Shown: in pieces, positions 5,728-8,227 of the stretch
Layout of the letters: every line of letters starts with the position of its first letter
How positions within the stretch are numbered: position 1 is the first letter of the stretch
Assembly: GCF_050409585.1 (NCBI RefSeq)
Contig: NZ_JBNUPE010000025.1
Location: 1 to 8,227 of the forward strand
Length of the DNA stretch: 8,227 nt
Source: Facklamia sp050409585
Lineage (GTDB): Bacteria > Bacillota > Bacilli > Lactobacillales > Aerococcaceae
Direction of reading: 5' to 3'
Translations under genes and position numbers: made by a program
Notes under the pieces: model-generated
Told to the model about the DNA's origin: nothing
What the model saw: the letters and a program-made list of their open reading frames with translations, nothing else
The model's database searches: none

Positions 5728-8007
5728 TTAATTCAGTTCAGGAAATAAGGCTTCAAGCGCTCGTTCAGCTAGGGGTTGTGAATGTCCGATAGCAGGAAAA
5801 AGGTGCAAACTCATCATTGGATTGTAGTTAGCCTCTAGCACAGCGTAAGAATTGGAGTTAGATAGAGGCTCTTGATAGTTCTTGATAATGATATCTACTC
5901 CACAGAAAGTGGATTTCATAGCTGCAGCTGTTCTTTCAGCAATTTTAATAAAATCTGAATGAACTTGATCGGTTCGATCGATGGCAATTCCTCCGGAAGA
6001 AACATTAGAATTTTTTCTTAAGTAGACTTTTTTACCATTAACGGGAATTGATTGCAGAGAATAGTTTTGTTCAGCAAGAGTTATTCTTTCTATTTCACCT
6101 TTTTCTAATAAGGTAAGAGGAGCTAGATGTCTAGGCCCTCTGAATGGATGGTTATTTTCGAGATCGATTAACTGTTCAACAGTGTGCTGGCCATCGCCAA
6201 TAATATGAGCGGCTTGTCTTTCACAAACTGCTAAAACTTTTTGATTTTGCACATAAAATCTTAGTTCAATCCCTTCAATAAATTCTTCAACTAATACCGT
6301 ATGATCGTGTTTGAAAGCTTCCTTCATAGCTTTTGTATAGGTTTCTTTTTCTGGAAAATTTTCGAAGATAGTAATTCCCAAACCATAGTTAGTATTTTGC
6401 GGTTTAATTACGATTGCAGATTTGTCTAATAGAGAATAATAATTGATTGCTTGATCTAAATCATTGAATTTTCTCCCTTTAGGTGTTTGAATTTTTTCTC
6501 TATCAAGAACCAATTTAGTAGCTGATTTGTTATCCATTAAGAAGTATGAAACCTGGCTGTCTAAGGAAGTCATATTAGCACTTTTGATTAATTCTGTATG
6601 CTCATTGAATTGAAGCTCAATTAAGTTATCTTCAATATCAACGATGGTAACTTGAATACCAAGCTCTATCGCTTTTTTTATTAAGGCTTGTGTCGAAAGT
6701 TCTAACTTCTCAAAACCATGAAGGAGATATTTGTTTTTTAAAGACTGTCTTTGAAAAATTTGGCTAAGTTTAAGCAAGCCCTGGGAAAGGTCTTTAAAGT
6801 CGGTATATTGACTAGTGATTTGGCCTGCAAGCGTTTGGGAGGGTTGCTCTATTTGCATAAACTTTTTAGCAACAAGCTGACCTAAATAAGAGTCGGGATA
6901 GTAATGAGCATCTAGGTTTTCTGCAACAGTTTGTAAGGTATGTGAGAAAGACTTAATAAGTTCTTTATTGATTAATGGATCGATAGGGTTAGATTCTGCT
7001 GTATTTTGGTTACGTTCATTGGCTAGATTAATTTCTTCTTCGCTAATTGACTGTTGGTGAAGAAGAAGAGCAAGAATCCATACTTTTACAAAATCGAGGT
7101 CTTCCAAACTGATTCCAAATGGTTGAAAAGGATTAAGATCAAAATTTCTAAATTCTAAATAAGAAATGCCCTCCTTGAGCATTGCGCGATTAGGTTTAGC
7201 CCCCCGCATTCTAACATCTCGGTAGAGCTCCTTCTCAAAATGTAGAATCCCCTGAAAAATGAGATCTTCAATATCTGTGACATATGTTTGAAAATTATTA
7301 TAGGAAACTGAAACGTTTTTACTATTCCTGTAGCCATAGCGACTTTGGCGAACTGATTTCATAACTGTTTTGTGGGGTTTGCCGTATAAAACAGTCTCGT
7401 AATCATCTGAAAAATAAGGGGTGGCCCCTAAAAGATAAGTTAATACCCAGCGGTAGTAAAGATATTTACGTGTCAAGTCCATGTAAACCTTATTTCGATT
7501 GGAGATATATTTTGATTTTGAGGAATTCAGTTTTTGATTTAAAAGCTGATCATTAATTTGAAAGTTATAATGGATGCCTGATAGTAGTTGAACTTTTTTG
7601 CCGTAGTATGAAATAAGATATTTACGATAATTATAGTCATCTTTATTATCTAATTCAGCGCTTCGAATTTGATTAATATTAGATAATTGAGGTGGCATAC
7701 TATAAGGCCAAAGCATTTCTGCTGGCTTCGAATTTGAAATTCTATGCTGTGTTATCTGGTGAAGACCAGCTAACCAATTGATTACCTCTTCATTAGTAGA
7801 AAAGGGTGGAGTAATTAACTCTAATTGACTTTCAGAAAAATCAGTTTGAAGATAAGGGTGGAAGGAACGGTTTCCCCAATCATGAGGATGGTCACTCTCA
7901 CTAATTGATCCGTTGAAATTGATTCGAACGGTTTCTCGTTCGAGCCCCACGGTCGATTCCCAAAGTAATGGTAAATCTTCGATTGTAAACTCAATAATTT
8001 TATTCAT
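5728..8007 (-). CDS. gshF: Bifunctional glutamate-cysteine ligase / glutathione synthetase
   Basis: GshF (GshAB) makes glutathione from glutamate, cysteine and glycine in two ATP-dependent steps on one cytoplasmic chain. The 759-residue length is typical of the fused enzymes of Listeria, Enterococcus and Streptococcus. Residues 1 to about 480 are a GshA-type ligase: GLERETVR (21-28), QLELITPP (61-68), GIHYNF (144-149) and YLEFRNFDLNPFQPFG (283-298). Residues about 490-757 form an ATP-grasp domain: VIKPQNTNYGLGITIF (533-548), VLVEEFIEGIELRFYV (571-586), a glycine-rich RKNSNVSSGG loop (664-673) and the metal-binding EANYNP (725-730). No domain is truncated and no key motif is missing. The start is ATG with GAGGAG (8020-8015) 7 bases upstream. 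It is a single-gene unit on the minus strand with its own promoter, converging on the M42 peptidase gene. Confidence 0.96.
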   Translation of the reverse strand: MNKIIEFTIEDLPLLWESTVGLERETVRINFNGSISESDHPHDWGNRSFHPYLQTDFSESQLELITPPFSTNEEVINWLAGLHQITQHRISNSKPAEMLWPYSMPPQLSNINQIRSAELDNKDDYNYRKYLISYYGKKVQLLSGIHYNFQINDQLLNQKLNSSKSKYISNRNKVYMDLTRKYLYYRWVLTYLLGATPYFSDDYETVLYGKPHKTVMKSVRQSRYGYRNSKNVSVSYNNFQTYVTDIEDLIFQGILHFEKELYRDVRMRGAKPNRAMLKEGISYLEFRNFDLNPFQPFGISLEDLDFVKVWILALLLHQQSISEEEINLANERNQNTAESNPIDPLINKELIKSFSHTLQTVAENLDAHYYPDSYLGQLVAKKFMQIEQPSQTLAGQITSQYTDFKDLSQGLLKLSQIFQRQSLKNKYLLHGFEKLELSTQALIKKAIELGIQVTIVDIEDNLIELQFNEHTELIKSANMTSLDSQVSYFLMDNKSATKLVLDREKIQTPKGRKFNDLDQAINYYSLLDKSAIVIKPQNTNYGLGITIFENFPEKETYTKAMKEAFKHDHTVLVEEFIEGIELRFYVQNQKVLAVCERQAAHIIGDGQHTVEQLIDLENNHPFRGPRHLAPLTLLEKGEIERITLAEQNYSLQSIPVNGKKVYLRKNSNVSSGGIAIDRTDQVHSDFIKIAERTAAAMKSTFCGVDIIIKNYQEPLSNSNSYAVLEANYNPMMSLHLFPAIGHSQPLAERALEALFPELN

Positions 8008-8038
8008 AAGAAAGCTCCTCTTATATGAAGTAATTAAT

Positions 8039-8047
8039 ATTATAACA
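8039..8047 (-). promoter_or_regulatory. Extended -10 promoter of gshF
   Basis: On the minus strand TGTTATAAT spans 8047-8039: a perfect TATAAT at 8044-8039 preceded by TG and one base. The -35 is poor; TTCACC at 8069-8064 is the nearest candidate, with a long 19-base spacer. The -10 lies 31 bases before the gshF ATG. Confidence 0.65.
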
Positions 8048-8086
8048 AAGTGATAAGAAAAAAGGTGAAAAAAATTTGAAAAGCCC

Positions 8087-8116
8087 TTGACTTAAGAAGA
8101 CAACCCATGTTATATT
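8087..8116 (+). promoter_or_regulatory. Stable-RNA-type promoter P1
   Basis: TTGACT (8087-8092) and TATATT (8111-8116) are separated by 18 bases, and the -10 is TG-extended (TGTTATATT). It points out of the window to the right and is divergent from the gshF promoter. It is the first of a tandem pair. Confidence 0.7.
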
Positions 8117-8151
8117 ATTTCTTGTCGTCACGAACGACCGAAACGAAAGAA

Positions 8152-8209
8152 AAAAAGTTTAAAAAACTTTTTAAAAAGGTTTGACAAAAAATCTAAACCA
8201 TGCTAGTAT
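8152..8209 (+). promoter_or_regulatory. Stable-RNA-type promoter P2 with A/T-rich UP-like region
   Basis: A perfect TTGACA (8181-8186) and TAGTAT (8204-8209) are separated by 17 bases, with a TGC extension just before the -10. Directly upstream is an almost pure A/T block containing the perfect dyad AAAAAGTTT / AAACTTTTT (8152-8160, 8164-8172), placed where an UP element would bind the RNA polymerase alpha subunits. The tandem arrangement is typical of rRNA operon leaders in Lactobacillales. No rRNA sequence lies inside the window. Confidence 0.72.
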
Positions 8210-8227
8210 ATAGAAGTTGTCACTTAT

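Noticed and set aside
7155..7337. 60-residue minus-strand open frame
   Set aside because: It is an alternate frame within gshF, whose conserved ligase motifs occupy this stretch.
8008..8100. Riboswitch or T-box leader ahead of gshF
   Set aside because: The -10 box is 31 bases from the start codon, leaving an untranslated leader too short for a structured leader RNA.

Overview
The window looks like ordinary chromosomal DNA from a low-GC Gram-positive bacterium of the order Lactobacillales. The evidence is the AT-rich composition, strong Shine-Dalgarno sequences, promoters with TGn-extended -10 boxes, an EcsAB (PptAB-type) transporter, and a fused GshAB glutathione synthetase. I cannot assign a genus with confidence; something in or near the Enterococcaceae, Carnobacteriaceae or Aerococcaceae would fit. 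I saw no mobile element, CRISPR array, tRNA or phage gene, and no convincing undescribed multi-gene system.

Layout, left to right. (1) 1-83: the tail of an upstream transcript, with an 11-bp inverted repeat followed by a Rho-independent terminator. (2) 84-663: an extended -10 promoter and a UPF0340 gene (ywlG/TIGR01440). (3) 660-1150, minus strand: an unrecognised gene broken by a one-base frameshift. Its stop codon overlaps the ywlG stop tail to tail. A terminator-like hairpin reading rightward sits over its 5' end. (4) 1200-4502: a promoter and a compact plus-strand operon, coaBC-ecsA-ecsB, with ecsA and ecsB overlapping by 8 bases. (5) 4520-5666: an M42-family metallopeptidase (YsdC-like) with its own promoter, whose spacer holds a CcpA cre-like sequence. 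(6) 5681-5725: a shared convergent terminator. (7) 5728-8044: gshF on the minus strand with its own promoter. (8) 8087-8227: tandem strong rightward promoters with an A/T-rich UP-like stretch, very like the upstream region of a stable-RNA (probably rRNA) operon that would begin beyond the window.

How the genes relate: CoaBC and GshF both consume cysteine (coenzyme A and glutathione synthesis respectively), but they are separately transcribed and no shared control is visible. EcsAB is a membrane ABC transporter linked in relatives to intramembrane proteolysis and export of small hydrophobic peptides. The M42 peptidase is a cytoplasmic peptide-degrading enzyme. The oddities most worth a second look are Glu at the position of the active-site Cys158 in CoaBC, the frameshifted minus-strand gene, the cre-like site in the peptidase promoter, and the tandem stable-RNA promoters at the right edge.
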